64,000 nucleotides of DNA from Methylophaga sp. (GTDB taxonomy: Bacteria; Pseudomonadota; Gammaproteobacteria; Nitrosococcales; Methylophagaceae), in NCBI GenBank assembly GCA_020831825.1, contig JAFIFW010000018.1, positions 124,001 to 188,000 of the forward strand, in the 5' to 3' direction. The position numbers were made by a program, and so were the translations under genes. Below, piece after piece: positions 16,717-26,217 of the stretch. Each line of letters starts with the position of its first letter. The stretch's first letter is position 1. The notes under the pieces were generated by a model. That model searched no databases. It saw only the letters and a list, made by a program, of their open reading frames with translations, and was not told where the DNA came from.

Positions 16717-18423
16717 GGCCTGTCTTGTCGCTTGATAGGGGCGATAGCGTGGTCTCCACAGGTGTTGTTTGATTGCGTGGTGAATCTGTGACTCATCGAT
16801 CTCTGCTGCCAAACCTTGTGATTGCGCGACTTTGATAACACGTAACGCAATCGCCTGACTAAGTTCGAACACATCATCGAGCGCAGGCAACAGTGCCGGA
16901 TCCTCGCCAGCAGACTGGCCAGCCGGTGAAGCCTCTGCCAGCACTTCACTGGCCTTTGTCAGCATTTCATCGGTGATAGAGCGAATTTTGCCTGCAATGA
17001 CTGCCAGCCCAATACCCGGGAAAATATAACTGTTATTGCACTGGGCAATCGGTATCCATTGATCATTTAGTTTTACCGGTTTAAACGGGCTGCCGGTAGC
17101 GATGATCGCCTGCCCTTGGGTCCAGTGCAGCAAATCTGAAGGCACTGCTTCAACGCAACTCGAAGGGTTACTTAATGGAAAAATAATCGGCCGCTGGCAT
17201 TGACTGTGGAGTTGTTTGATCATGGCTTCGTCAAACAGGCCGGGTTGGCCTGAGACACCAATCAGTAACGTGGCAGCACTGAATTTGATAGTGTCAGCCA
17301 GGCTGGTGAATGTGCTGTCGACTGGCCAGTGTTTGAGTTTATCGGCAGATTGAGCCAGTTGCTGTTGGAAGTCGAATAGACCATGCATATCCGATCTCAG
17401 CAATCCCTGACGGTCTACCATGTATATTCGGCTTCTTGCTTCGGCTTGTGTCAAACCTTCGGCCTGCATTTGCGTCACAATCTGTTCGGCTATGCCACAG
17501 CCAGCAGAACCTGCACCGGCAAATACCAGCGTTTGATCTCGCAGTTGTTCGCCTTTGACCTTGCAAGCTGCCAACAGTGTGCCTACGGTGACGCTGGCCG
17601 TTCCCTGGATATCATCATTGAAACAGCAGATCTGTTGCCGATAGCGTTGCAGTAAGGGCAATGCTTTTTGTTGCTCAAAATCTTCAAATTGCAGCAGCAC
17701 ATCCGGCCACTTGCTTTGAACAGCCTCGATGAAAAGATCCACAAAATCATCGTAGTCATGGTCGCTAATACGCTTGTGTTGCCAGCCGATATAGAATGGA
17801 TTATCAAGCAACTGGGGGTTGTTGGTGCCAACATCAAGCATCACGGGCAGCGTCACGGCAGGGTCAATACCGGCACAGGCGGTGTATAGTGAAAGTTTGC
17901 CAATTGGAATGCCCATTCCACCAGCCCCCTGATCGCCCAAACCCAGAATACGGCTGCCATCAGTGACCACGATCACTTTGATGTCCTGAAGCTCAACGTT
18001 ATCAAGCAATTCCTTGATTCGATGTCGATCCGGGTAGCTGATGAACAAGCCTCTGGGACGGCGGTATATTTCGGAGAATTGCTTGCAGGCCTCGCCGACA
18101 GTTGGGGTGTAAATCACCGGCATCATTTCATCAAGATGCTGTTCTAGCAGGTAGTAAAAAAGCGTTTCATTGGCATCCTGAAGCATTCGTAAATAGATGT
18201 GCTTGTTGATAGCCTCGGAAAAACTATTGTACTGATAGTAGGCGCGGGCGGCTTGTTGTTGCAGGCTTTCGATGCGTCCGGGTAGCAGGCCTTTTAATTT
18301 AAAGGCTTCTCGTTCTTCATCGGTAAACGCTGTGCCTTTGTTGAGCAGTGAGTTGGCCAGAAGATCGCTGCCTGTGCTCGAAACAAAAAGTGCTGCTTGT
18401 ACTGTCTGCTCTGGCTCTGACAT
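16669..18423 (-). CDS. maeA: NAD-dependent malic enzyme (SfcA/MaeA type)
   Basis: A 584-residue cytoplasmic enzyme converting malate to pyruvate and CO2. The malic-enzyme N-domain with YTPTVGEACKQFSEIYRRPRG is followed by VTDGSRILGLGDQGAGGMGIPIGK, the metal-ligand region CFNDDIQGTASV, and a Rossmann domain (VFAGAGSAGCGIAEQI). The length fits the large NAD-type family. The start at 18423 has AAGGA 8 bases upstream. In a methylotroph this could supply pyruvate or NADH around the TCA cycle. The gene end overlaps the convergent DUF3147 gene. Confidence 0.92.
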   Translation of the reverse strand: MSEPEQTVQAALFVSSTGSDLLANSLLNKGTAFTDEEREAFKLKGLLPGRIESLQQQAARAYYQYNSFSEAINKHIYLRMLQDANETLFYYLLEQHLDEMMPVIYTPTVGEACKQFSEIYRRPRGLFISYPDRHRIKELLDNVELQDIKVIVVTDGSRILGLGDQGAGGMGIPIGKLSLYTACAGIDPAVTLPVMLDVGTNNPQLLDNPFYIGWQHKRISDHDYDDFVDLFIEAVQSKWPDVLLQFEDFEQQKALPLLQRYRQQICCFNDDIQGTASVTVGTLLAACKVKGEQLRDQTLVFAGAGSAGCGIAEQIVTQMQAEGLTQAEARSRIYMVDRQGLLRSDMHGLFDFQQQLAQSADKLKHWPVDSTFTSLADTIKFSAATLLIGVSGQPGLFDEAMIKQLHSQCQRPIIFPLSNPSSCVEAVPSDLLHWTQGQAIIATGSPFKPVKLNDQWIPIAQCNNSYIFPGIGLAVIAGKIRSITDEMLTKASEVLAEASPAGQSAGEDPALLPALDDVFELSQAIALRVIKVAQSQGLAAEIDESQIHHAIKQHLWRPRYRPYQATRQALDQMYAETFDDQCKQ

Positions 18424-18571
18424 AAAACGATCCTTTGCGTCGAGACTGTTCAAACGTGTTGGCTTCACCATACCTTATGTTGATATTGGATTGCATCCGG
18501 CACAGTCCGATTGGCATGAGGAATTTTTGTTCAGTTGATTGTGTCAGAGACACTAATAGAAGCCAAGCGAG

Positions 18572-18880
18572 ATGCCGATGAAAACTCCCCTGACCGTTCT
18601 GACGATGCTAAGCCTGAGCCTGACAATGTCTGCTGCCTTGGCAAGCGACAACCCGCAATGCGAAATGATTGCCGCGCTGACCAGTGATTATTATCACCAC
18701 AAGCAAAGTGGCAAAAGCTATGACGAAGTCATGCAGCAACACCGCCCGGAATTTGCCAATGATGAATTTTTAAGAATGGCCGACCTGGCTATCAATCTTG
18801 CTTATGCCTTGCCTGATGAGATGTTGGAGAGTGATGTTAAAGAGAAAGTGCATGAAAGTTGTGCCCGGTTTCAGCCATAA
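18572..18880 (+). CDS. Small secreted protein, unknown
   Basis: A 102-residue protein with a signal peptide (cut about residue 24, after ALA) and a helical mature part holding two Cys (NPQCEM near the start, HESCARF near the end) that may pair. A similarly built protein is at 52561 (signal peptide, N-terminal and C-terminal Cys, Gln/Ala-rich helices). No family recognised. The start could be ATG 18572 or 18578. Confidence 0.65.
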   Translation: MPMKTPLTVLTMLSLSLTMSAALASDNPQCEMIAALTSDYYHHKQSGKSYDEVMQQHRPEFANDEFLRMADLAINLAYALPDEMLESDVKEKVHESCARFQP

Positions 18881-18906
18881 CTCCTGTGTCACTTGATTTA
18901 AATAAA

Positions 18907-19548
18907 TCAAAGTTGAGCAGACAGATTAGCACTTGTCAGTAAAGGTTTTAGATAAGGCCAGATGTTTTCCAGCAATTGTGGTTGTGCTGCTTCAGTAGGA
19001 TGGAGTCCATCGGCCTGCATCATGGCATCGGCATCATAGACGCCATCAAGAAAAAACGGCAGCAAATCGACCTGATAAGTCTCGGCAAGTTCACGATATA
19101 TATCGGCAAAGGCGCGGGTATAACGCGGTCCGTAATTGGGCGGTAACTCAATGCCTACCAGCAAAACTCGTGCATCTCTCAGGGTCATTTGAATCATCTG
19201 TTCCAGGTTGGCACGAATTGCTGGTAATGGGTGACCTCGCAGACCGTCATTACCTCCGAGCTCAATAATGACCAAGTCCGGCTGGTGTTGTGCAAGTAAT
19301 CCGGGCAGACGTACAAGGCCACCTTCAGTGGTTTCGCCGCTGATACTGGCATTGACCACCTGCCAGTCAGGCGTGTTGTTATCGGAGAGTCTTTCTCGTA
19401 ACAGGGCAACCCAGCTTTTATCCGTATCAATACCATAGGCAGCACTGAGGCTGTCGCCCATTATCAACAATACGGGTTCAGTTTCACTCGCCTTGAGCGG
19501 AGTAGTGAGCCAGAAACTGACACTGAGTAAAAAAATGAAAACTTTCAT
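18907..19548 (-). CDS. tesA: TesA, periplasmic arylesterase / acyl-CoA thioesterase I
   Basis: A 213-residue SGNH hydrolase with a signal peptide. Block I GDSLSAAYG (nucleophile Ser), block III GGNDGLRG and block V DGLHP with the catalytic Asp-His are all intact. TesA hydrolyses thioesters and lysophospholipids in the periplasm. As in E. coli it is divergent from ybbA-ybbP. The start at 19548 is preferred over a TTG two codons earlier because it begins the signal peptide cleanly. Confidence 0.92.
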   Translation of the reverse strand: MKVFIFLLSVSFWLTTPLKASETEPVLLIMGDSLSAAYGIDTDKSWVALLRERLSDNNTPDWQVVNASISGETTEGGLVRLPGLLAQHQPDLVIIELGGNDGLRGHPLPAIRANLEQMIQMTLRDARVLLVGIELPPNYGPRYTRAFADIYRELAETYQVDLLPFFLDGVYDADAMMQADGLHPTEAAQPQLLENIWPYLKPLLTSANLSAQL

Positions 19549-19595
19549 AGTCAAAAAGGGATCTCATGCAAACTTTAAGCGACAAAGGAGACGAT

Positions 19596-20315
19596 ATGCT
19601 CACAGATAGACAATCGGCAAGTGGCAATGACTGCATGATCGAAGTACGCAAGCTGAATCATCACATCACATTGTCTGATCAACCGTTGCCTATCCTTAAC
19701 GATATCGACCTGAAAATTGCTTATGGGGAATCTGCCGCCATCGTTGGTCGCTCAGGTTCTGGAAAAACCACATTGCTGGGTCTGATGGCCGGGTTAGACA
19801 CTGCGGTATCCGGTGAAATATGGCTGGATGGACACTCGCTGTTGACCATCAGCGAAGATGAGCGAGCCGCTTTACGGGCAAGTCGTGTTGGTTTTGTATT
19901 TCAATCTTTCCAGTTATTGTCCGCTTTGACTGCGTTGGAAAATGTCATGTTGCCACTGGAGTTGTCAGGTGTCGATTCGGCTCGGCAGCGTGCAGAGGAT
20001 CTATTGAAACGGGTTGGGCTTGAGCAAAGATTACAGCACACACCGAGGCAATTATCGGGCGGTGAGCAGCAGCGTGTTGCCATTGCGCGTGCTTTTGCAG
20101 TGGAGCCGAAAATTTTGTTTGCCGATGAGCCAACCGGAAACCTCGACAGCCAGACCGGTAACAACGTGGCCGAGTTGCTGATGCAACTTAACCGTGAGCA
20201 AGGCACAACGTTGGTCATGGTCACTCATGATGAAGCATTGGCTGATCGCTGCGACCGCCAGTTCATTATCGATGCCGGTCATCTGCATGAGCGACCACAG
20301 GGGATGGATGCGTGA
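19596..20315 (+). CDS. ybbA: YbbA, ABC transporter ATPase
   Basis: A 239-residue LolD/MacB-group ATPase with Walker [11 protein letters not shown]-loop [24 protein letters not shown], signature [16 protein letters not shown] and Walker [14 protein letters not shown]. The start at 19596 has AAAGGAG 5 bases upstream. Its partner is the ybbP permease just downstream. The tesA/ybbA/ybbP arrangement is conserved in gammaproteobacteria; the transported or remodelled substrate is not established. Confidence 0.92.
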   Translation: MLTDRQSASGNDCMIEVRKLNHHITLSDQPLPILNDIDLKIAYGESAAIVGRSGSGKTTLLGLMAGLDTAVSGEIWLDGHSLLTISEDERAALRASRVGFVFQSFQLLSALTALENVMLPLELSGVDSARQRAEDLLKRVGLEQRLQHTPRQLSGGEQQRVAIARAFAVEPKILFADEPTGNLDSQTGNNVAELLMQLNREQGTTLVMVTHDEALADRCDRQFIIDAGHLHERPQGMDA

Positions 20316-20403
20316 AAACTCAACAACACCATGCCATAGATTTTCAAATATTGAAGGGACATTCGCTCATGACTTTATTGGTCCAGCCACGACAAGGACG
20401 CAA

Positions 20404-22878
20404 ATGAACGCAATACTGGTTTTCAGGGATTTGCGGCAACGCACAGTCAAGGTCATGCTGGTTTCTTTGCTGATTGCGGTCAGCAGTGTTGCCACGATAA
20501 GTCTTTTTTCCGAACATTTGCAGCAAACATTACTTAGCTCTGCTAATGCCTTTCTTGCGGCAGATCGACAACTGAACAGTCGTAGCAGTGCGCCGATCCC
20601 GATTGAGTGGATAGGGCAGGCCCAGTCACAAGGTTTGAAAACCAGTCTGGTGGCTGAATTTTCCACCATGGTGGCGAGTGATTCGGGCTTTCATCTGGTT
20701 GCGGTGAAAGCAGTCGATGATCACTATCCATTACGAGGAGAGCTGGACTGGCAAAGTGATTTGGATAGCCCTCGGCAATCGATTATGCATGGCCCGGCGA
20801 GAGGCGAAGTTTGGTTGAATCCCCGGCTGATGAGAATGCTGGAAGTGTCACTAGGTGACGAAGTCGAAATAGGGGTGGCGGCGTTCAAGGTGAGTGGCCT
20901 TTTGGTGCGTGAACCGGATGCCAGAATGAATTTATCGGCACTTGCGCCCAGGTTGATGATGCATCTTGATGATATGCCGTCCACCGAGGTGATTCAGCCG
21001 GGCAGTCGCATTCGACATCAGGCATTGTTTGCCGGCGCAGAGTCAGCGCTTGTCGATCTCGAACAATGGCTCGAACCGCAAATCGCCGGTGAGTTTCGCT
21101 GGGTTGATGTGCGTCAGACAGAAAGTCTGGGCGAAGCACTGGACCGAGCTGAGGCGTTTTTAATGCTGGGCGGCAGCTTGGCCGTTTTACTGGCGGCAGT
21201 TGCCATTGCTGTTTCCAGTCGAGAATATGCGCGCTCACAAAGAGATGTCGTGGCGCTTTACAAAACCTTCGGTATGACCGGTCGGAAAATCCAACAACAC
21301 TATCTGTTCAGGCTGGGGCTGTGGGGTGTTTGTTCGGCGATTTTGGGACTATTACTGGCGATACCTGCCGCCTTGCTATTGGCCAGTATGGCGGCCAGAT
21401 TGATGGAACAACGCTTGCAATTTCAGTGGTCGCTGTGGCCGGTCTGGCCAGCCGTGTTGACAGCCGCTGTTGTATTATTTGCGTTTGCCTGGCCAGCCAT
21501 CTCTCGATTGCGTGATATTCCGGCGATGCGGGTATTTAGAAGTCTTGAACAATCGAAACCGGCCGCTAGTCTTGTCGAAACCAGCCTGGCGCTTTTGGCC
21601 GTGTTTGCCTTGATTTGGCTATATACCGCCGATGGCCTGCTGGTGCTGGCGCTGTTTTCTGGCTTGTCTTTGTTGTTAGCAACTCTGGCCACAGGCAGTG
21701 CCTTGCTGTTGAAGCTTCTCGGCAAACTGTCATTTACCTGGCAAAGCTGGAAGATGGCGGTTATTCGACTCAAACGTCATCGCTCCGCCAGTCTGGTTCA
21801 GTTAACGGTGTTTGCGATGACGCTGATGCTGGCTTCGACACTGATTCTGACCAGAACAGCTTTGTTATCCGACTGGCAGGCACAACTGCCGGAAGATGCC
21901 CCCAATCATTTCCTGTTGAATATCCCCGCTGATTCGGTCGAGTCAGTTGAAGCTTTTTTGACTGAACATGATATCGAACAAAACCCGCTTTATCCGATTG
22001 TCCGCGGGCGCTTAATTGCTATTAATGGCACAAGCGCCAATGAGTGGATTGTCAATCCAGAGCAGGTGAGTGAGTTGAACCGGGAATTGAGTTTAACTGC
22101 GAGCAGTGCACTGCCAGACGATAATAGCGTCCTGGCAGGGCAGTGGTTTACTCCGCACGAACGTTGGGGTGTGTCTGTTGAACAATCCATTGCTGAAACG
22201 CTCGGTTTGCAAATAGGTGATGAACTGCAATTCACTATTGGTGCTGAGGTTATCAGTGAACCAGTGACCAGTATCAGAAGTGTTCAGTGGGACAGCATGC
22301 GGCCTAATTTCTTTTTCATGTTTCCTGAATATGGCGCGCTGACCAATCAACCTGCCACCTGGCTGACCAGCTTTTATCTGGCAGATGAGGACAAATTGAT
22401 ACTCAATGATTTTGTCAGACAATTTCCCACCATTGCCTTGTTGGAAATTGATCACATCATCGAGCGTATTCAAAATATCATCTCTCAGGTCAGTCAGGCA
22501 GTCGAAGCCATTCTGGTGATGATTCTGCTGGCGGCATTGGCGGTGATGTTCTCAGTCGTCAGTGCCACACTGGCAGAGCGTCAGCGAGAGGGCGCGTTGA
22601 TTCGCACGCTTGGTGGAACACAACGATTGATGAATCGAAGCATCATGCTTGAATTTGCCATGATCGGCTTTTTTGCAGGACTTGCCGGTGTCATGGCTGC
22701 AGAACTGGCGGTGTGGGGATTGCAATATCGTTTGTTTGAGGGCCAGTTTCAGTTCCATTGGCCACTGATATTGACGGTGCCAGTGGTCAGTGCTGTGTTG
22801 ATTGCTGCCTTTGGAAGATGGCAGTTAAAGCCGGTATTACAGGTATCGCCGATGTTATTGTTGCGACGCCTGGAATGA
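20404..22878 (+). CDS. ybbP: YbbP, large FtsX-type ABC permease
   Basis: An 824-residue inner-membrane protein with two FtsX-like halves. One N-terminal segment and a periplasmic domain precede a block of segments around residues 255-460; after a second periplasmic domain (about 510-690) come three C-terminal segments. The start at 20404 has AAGGA 6 bases upstream. A longer in-frame version from 20194 would run through the ybbA gene and is rejected. Works with YbbA. Confidence 0.9.
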   Translation: MNAILVFRDLRQRTVKVMLVSLLIAVSSVATISLFSEHLQQTLLSSANAFLAADRQLNSRSSAPIPIEWIGQAQSQGLKTSLVAEFSTMVASDSGFHLVAVKAVDDHYPLRGELDWQSDLDSPRQSIMHGPARGEVWLNPRLMRMLEVSLGDEVEIGVAAFKVSGLLVREPDARMNLSALAPRLMMHLDDMPSTEVIQPGSRIRHQALFAGAESALVDLEQWLEPQIAGEFRWVDVRQTESLGEALDRAEAFLMLGGSLAVLLAAVAIAVSSREYARSQRDVVALYKTFGMTGRKIQQHYLFRLGLWGVCSAILGLLLAIPAALLLASMAARLMEQRLQFQWSLWPVWPAVLTAAVVLFAFAWPAISRLRDIPAMRVFRSLEQSKPAASLVETSLALLAVFALIWLYTADGLLVLALFSGLSLLLATLATGSALLLKLLGKLSFTWQSWKMAVIRLKRHRSASLVQLTVFAMTLMLASTLILTRTALLSDWQAQLPEDAPNHFLLNIPADSVESVEAFLTEHDIEQNPLYPIVRGRLIAINGTSANEWIVNPEQVSELNRELSLTASSALPDDNSVLAGQWFTPHERWGVSVEQSIAETLGLQIGDELQFTIGAEVISEPVTSIRSVQWDSMRPNFFFMFPEYGALTNQPATWLTSFYLADEDKLILNDFVRQFPTIALLEIDHIIERIQNIISQVSQAVEAILVMILLAALAVMFSVVSATLAERQREGALIRTLGGTQRLMNRSIMLEFAMIGFFAGLAGVMAAELAVWGLQYRLFEGQFQFHWPLILTVPVVSAVLIAAFGRWQLKPVLQVSPMLLLRRLE

Positions 22879-22879
22879 G

Positions 22880-24343
22880 TCACGCGGCATCATCTGCGGC
22901 ACTGCAAACCCGGTTACGCCCTGAGTTTTTAGCCAGATAAAGCGCCTGATCGGCACGACTCATGACCTCTTCAGCACTGCTTTGCGGAGTAATCTCGGCG
23001 ATGCCGATGCTGACGGTCAGTTGAATCGACAAGGCGTCACCCAGATGCAGCTTGGTTAGCTCGATGACATTTCGCAAGGTTTCGGCAAATTGATGCGCTG
23101 CTTCAGCATCTGCGCCGGGTAGCAGCAAGGCAAATTCCTCACCACCGACACGTGCTGCAACATCAGTGTCCCTGAGACGTTGGCGAATAATATCGGAAAA
23201 AGTTTTCAGGGCGATATCGCCCGCGGCGTGACCAAAACGGTCATTGATATCTTTGAAATGATCCAGATCCAGCATCAACAAGCTGGCCGGATTCAAGGAA
23301 CGCTGAACGCGACTGATTTCTGTTTCCAGTCTTTGAAAGAACACCCGCCGATTGGCCAGGCCAGTCAGATAGTCCGTGGTGGCCAGTCGATTCAACTGCT
23401 CAGTGTCCTGGTCACGTTCGATGGCAATGCCAGCAAGTTCGGCTGCCTGGCGAATAATGGTAAAGTCTTCTTTATCCGGGCAGTGAGGTTCACGGTGGTA
23501 AATGGCAAAAGTGCCAAGTATGTCGCCTTGTGAAGAAAATATCGGGGCTGACCAGCAGGAGTGAAGTCCAGCTTTCTGTGTAAGATGAAGAAAGCTCTGC
23601 CAGTCAGTGTGATTGTTGATGTCTTCGGCAATGACAATTTCACCTGTAATCGCTGCCGTTCCACAGCAGCCCACACCAATTTCAGCGGTCAGTTTTTCAA
23701 CCTCATGAGTGTAAAAGTCGGGCAGGCTGGGGGCAGCTCCATTTTTGAGTTTTAGAGTTTTTGGCTCCAGTAATTGGATGCTGCACAAAGCTTCTGGTTT
23801 TGCTTTTTCGATGCCTGAAACAATGGTGTGCAGAATAAATTTTAACGGCATGCCGGTGGCGACTTGTGACAATGCTTCGCTACGGGTTTGTTCGAGAATT
23901 TCGTTGCGTTTATGCTCGGTGAAATCCAGACAGTGACCGATAAAACCAACAAATTGCTCAGCTCTGAAGCGTGGTGCGCCATGACAAATTATCCAGCGAT
24001 ATTCACCATCGTGACGTTTCAGCCGATAGATAACTTCAAATGGCTGTCGAGCGGTGAATGCCTTTCGGTAAGTGCTGATGCATCGGCTGATATCTTCAGG
24101 ATAAACCGCCTCAATCCAGCCAAAACCGGACAGTTCGCTCAACTGTTTGCCGGTAAACTCAAGAAAGGGTCGATTAAAATAGTGATACTTTTGATCACTG
24201 CCAGACATCCAGATCAACGCGCTGGCGGACTCGGAAATATCTTGAAGCAGCAACAGTGCCGCGGTTAACTCGTCGGCCGCTGTCGAGAATTGTTGAGCCT
24301 GTTCCTTCAGTGCCTTGTATTCTTGTTCGTTGAGCGTGATCAT
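22880..24343 (-). CDS. PAS-GAF-GGDEF diguanylate cyclase
   Basis: A 487-residue cytoplasmic signalling protein. An N-terminal PAS domain (about residues 30-145, FNRPFLEFTGK ... EYRWIICHG) is followed by a GAF domain (about 165-315, with CCGTAAITGE and SCWSAPIFSSQGDILGTFAIYH) and a GGDEF domain (about 325-480). The active site is GGEEF and intact. RDTD five residues before it is a product-inhibition I-site. It should make cyclic di-GMP in response to an unknown signal. It converges on ybbP. Confidence 0.92.
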   Translation of the reverse strand: MITLNEQEYKALKEQAQQFSTAADELTAALLLLQDISESASALIWMSGSDQKYHYFNRPFLEFTGKQLSELSGFGWIEAVYPEDISRCISTYRKAFTARQPFEVIYRLKRHDGEYRWIICHGAPRFRAEQFVGFIGHCLDFTEHKRNEILEQTRSEALSQVATGMPLKFILHTIVSGIEKAKPEALCSIQLLEPKTLKLKNGAAPSLPDFYTHEVEKLTAEIGVGCCGTAAITGEIVIAEDINNHTDWQSFLHLTQKAGLHSCWSAPIFSSQGDILGTFAIYHREPHCPDKEDFTIIRQAAELAGIAIERDQDTEQLNRLATTDYLTGLANRRVFFQRLETEISRVQRSLNPASLLMLDLDHFKDINDRFGHAAGDIALKTFSDIIRQRLRDTDVAARVGGEEFALLLPGADAEAAHQFAETLRNVIELTKLHLGDALSIQLTVSIGIAEITPQSSAEEVMSRADQALYLAKNSGRNRVCSAADDAA

Positions 24344-24410
24344 CGAACTTACCTTGAGTTGGTCAGCGGAAAATCCTTTAATCGCCCTGAATCACTTCCC
24401 TCATAGTTAG

Positions 24411-25091
24411 TTATAAGCCTGTTCCAATGACTTCTGCAAGACCTTCAAGCGAAGAAATCGTATGATCCGGTCTGCCACCCCAAGGGTCATAGTGTGTATT
24501 TGTGTTGCGCTGACACCAGATTGTTTTTATGCCGACAGCGTTTGCGCCTATCAAATCAAAGGCATTGCCGGACACCAGATAAAGTTTGCGAGCGCTGGTT
24601 TTGCAAGTCTCGATGAGATGGTGATAAACCCTTGGATCTGGTTTGAAACTGGCCACTGCCTCAACGCTGATCGTCTGGTCAAAATATGATTCGATTGAGG
24701 CATGTGATAGTAATTCATGTAGCGTTGCTGGCTCGGCATTACTGAATGCGACCAGTTTTACCGGCAGTTTGCCAAGATCGGACAGACAGTGTCTGACATC
24801 GCCATAAGCTGGCAAGTGCGCATAGGCGTCCATCAACATGCTTTTTTGTCGCTCGGTGGTGTCGATTTCAAACAGGGCGCAGCAGTAGTCAATGGCATCG
24901 CGGGTGCATTGATCAAATCCTGTGTATTGCCCCATCAAGGCCCGGCGAAAAGTGTATTCAAGCTGTTTTTGCCTGAGCGTGGCGGCAAAGCGTTCAGCGT
25001 CGATATCGGGGGAGAGTTTGGCGATAGAATGATGCGCGCCATTCATGTCCAGCAAAGTACCGTACACATCAAAAGCAATCGTCAATGCCAT
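24411..25091 (-). CDS. HAD hydrolase, (S)-2-haloacid dehalogenase type II-like
   Basis: A 226-residue HAD protein. Motif I is FDVYGTLLD, with the nucleophile Asp in FDVYGT as in type II dehalogenases. Motif II is AFSNAEPATL, the Lys motif is SFKPDPRVYHH, and motif III is YLVSGNAFDLIGANAVGIKTIW. The SGNAFDLIGA motif is characteristic of haloacid dehalogenases. Real substrate unknown. Confidence 0.85.
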   Translation of the reverse strand: MALTIAFDVYGTLLDMNGAHHSIAKLSPDIDAERFAATLRQKQLEYTFRRALMGQYTGFDQCTRDAIDYCCALFEIDTTERQKSMLMDAYAHLPAYGDVRHCLSDLGKLPVKLVAFSNAEPATLHELLSHASIESYFDQTISVEAVASFKPDPRVYHHLIETCKTSARKLYLVSGNAFDLIGANAVGIKTIWCQRNTNTHYDPWGGRPDHTISSLEGLAEVIGTGL

Positions 25092-25205
25092 CGTTCACTC
25101 CGAGCTTTGTTTCAAATACTCTATTGCATCGCGCTATTGCTGTCAGTTTCAATCACAACACAATGCTTGCATGTTGATATCAGGGTGCGGATCATGTGCT
25201 GAATT

Positions 25206-25940
25206 GTGCTGTCATCATTTAACTTGTCAGGTGTGAAACGATACGTGCGTCTGCTTCTGCGAATAGCCGCTTGGCTGATATTGTTGTGGGTGATACTCAG
25301 TGTGCTGGTGGTTTTGCCATTTCGCTGGGTAAACCCACCTCTGACCATGGTGATGTTTGATCGCTGGTTAACAACTGATAACCCCGAGTTTCGCCTCTAT
25401 CAGAATTGGCTAAGCTGGGAGGACATCCCCAAACATGCAGCACTGGCAGTGGTGGCTTCTGAGGATCAACGATTTCCTCTACACCGTGGTTTTGATGTTG
25501 ATGCGATACAACAAGCACTGCGTGAACGCGAGCGGCGTGGTCAGTTACGAGGTGCCAGTACTATCAGCCAGCAAGTCGCCAGAAACATGTATCTGTGGAC
25601 AGGAAGAAGCTGGTTCAGGAAAGCGCTTGAAGCCTGGTTCACTGTGCTGATTGAGTTTTTCTGGGGCAAGCAGCGAATTCTTGAGGTTTATCTGAATATC
25701 GCAGAGTGGGGCGAGGGCATTTTTGGTCTTGATGCTGCCAGTCAGTATCACTTTGGCAGGCCCGCATCACAATTGACACGTATGCAGGCAGCCTTGCTTG
25801 CCTCAAGTCTGCCCAGTCCATTGGGTTACAACCCTTCAAGTCCCGGCCCGCGCTTGCAGCGTCGGGCCGAGTGGAATTTGGAGCAACAACGTAGATTGGG
25901 TGGCGAACAGTGGTTAAGACCACTCACTGAGCCAAGGTAG
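25206..25940 (+). CDS. mtgA: MtgA, monofunctional peptidoglycan glycosyltransferase
   Basis: A 244-residue protein with an N-terminal membrane anchor (about residues 16-40) and a family 51 glycosyltransferase domain. Motifs VVASEDQRFPLHRGFD (catalytic Glu), RGASTISQQVARNMYLW, KALEAWFTVLIEFFWGKQRILEVYLNIAEWG and GxxxAS(Q)YHFG are all seen. It polymerises lipid II into glycan strands in the periplasm. The start is GTG at 25206, or possibly the GTG nine codons later; no strong ribosome site separates them. Confidence 0.92.
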   Translation: MLSSFNLSGVKRYVRLLLRIAAWLILLWVILSVLVVLPFRWVNPPLTMVMFDRWLTTDNPEFRLYQNWLSWEDIPKHAALAVVASEDQRFPLHRGFDVDAIQQALRERERRGQLRGASTISQQVARNMYLWTGRSWFRKALEAWFTVLIEFFWGKQRILEVYLNIAEWGEGIFGLDAASQYHFGRPASQLTRMQAALLASSLPSPLGYNPSSPGPRLQRRAEWNLEQQRRLGGEQWLRPLTEPR

Positions 25941-25963
25941 TGATTAGGTGCCGTCAATAAGCG

Positions 25964-26116
25964 CTAGTGTTTTTGAACGCGAGATTGAACCAGCTGGCTG
26001 TCCATACGCCAGGGTTTTCCCTGACAAACCGTGTAGCAGGGGCAATTGTGGGTACAGCCACGACAAGGTAAGCGTGTGCTGCTATTGTGCGGTAAATCGT
26101 TTTTTTCGTTGGTCAT
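25964..26116 (-). CDS. Small cysteine-rich protein (50 residues)
   Basis: An unlabelled small gene on the minus strand in the gap between mtgA and the next gene. It has an ATG, GGGA 6-7 bases upstream, and 50 codons to TAG. The product has a compact motif CRGCTHNCPCYTVCQGKPWR with six Cys in a 14-residue span, framed by polar ends. The pattern suggests a bound metal ion or cluster. No signal peptide. I do not recognise the family; the regular Cys spacing is the main reason to call it real. Confidence 0.55.
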   Translation of the reverse strand: MTNEKNDLPHNSSTRLPCRGCTHNCPCYTVCQGKPWRMDSQLVQSRVQKH

Positions 26117-26217
26117 AACATTCCCATCAATGATTCTATGCAGCCTCAGACAGGCATGGCATCATAAAATTCCATTTCTCTGAGGCATTACCTCAGTCAG
26201 CGCGCAGGTAAATAAAG

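Noticed and set aside
20194..20403. N-terminal extension of YbbP from 20194
   Set aside because: It runs in another frame through the ybbA gene. The ATG at 20404 has a ribosome site and begins the hydrophobic N-terminus.
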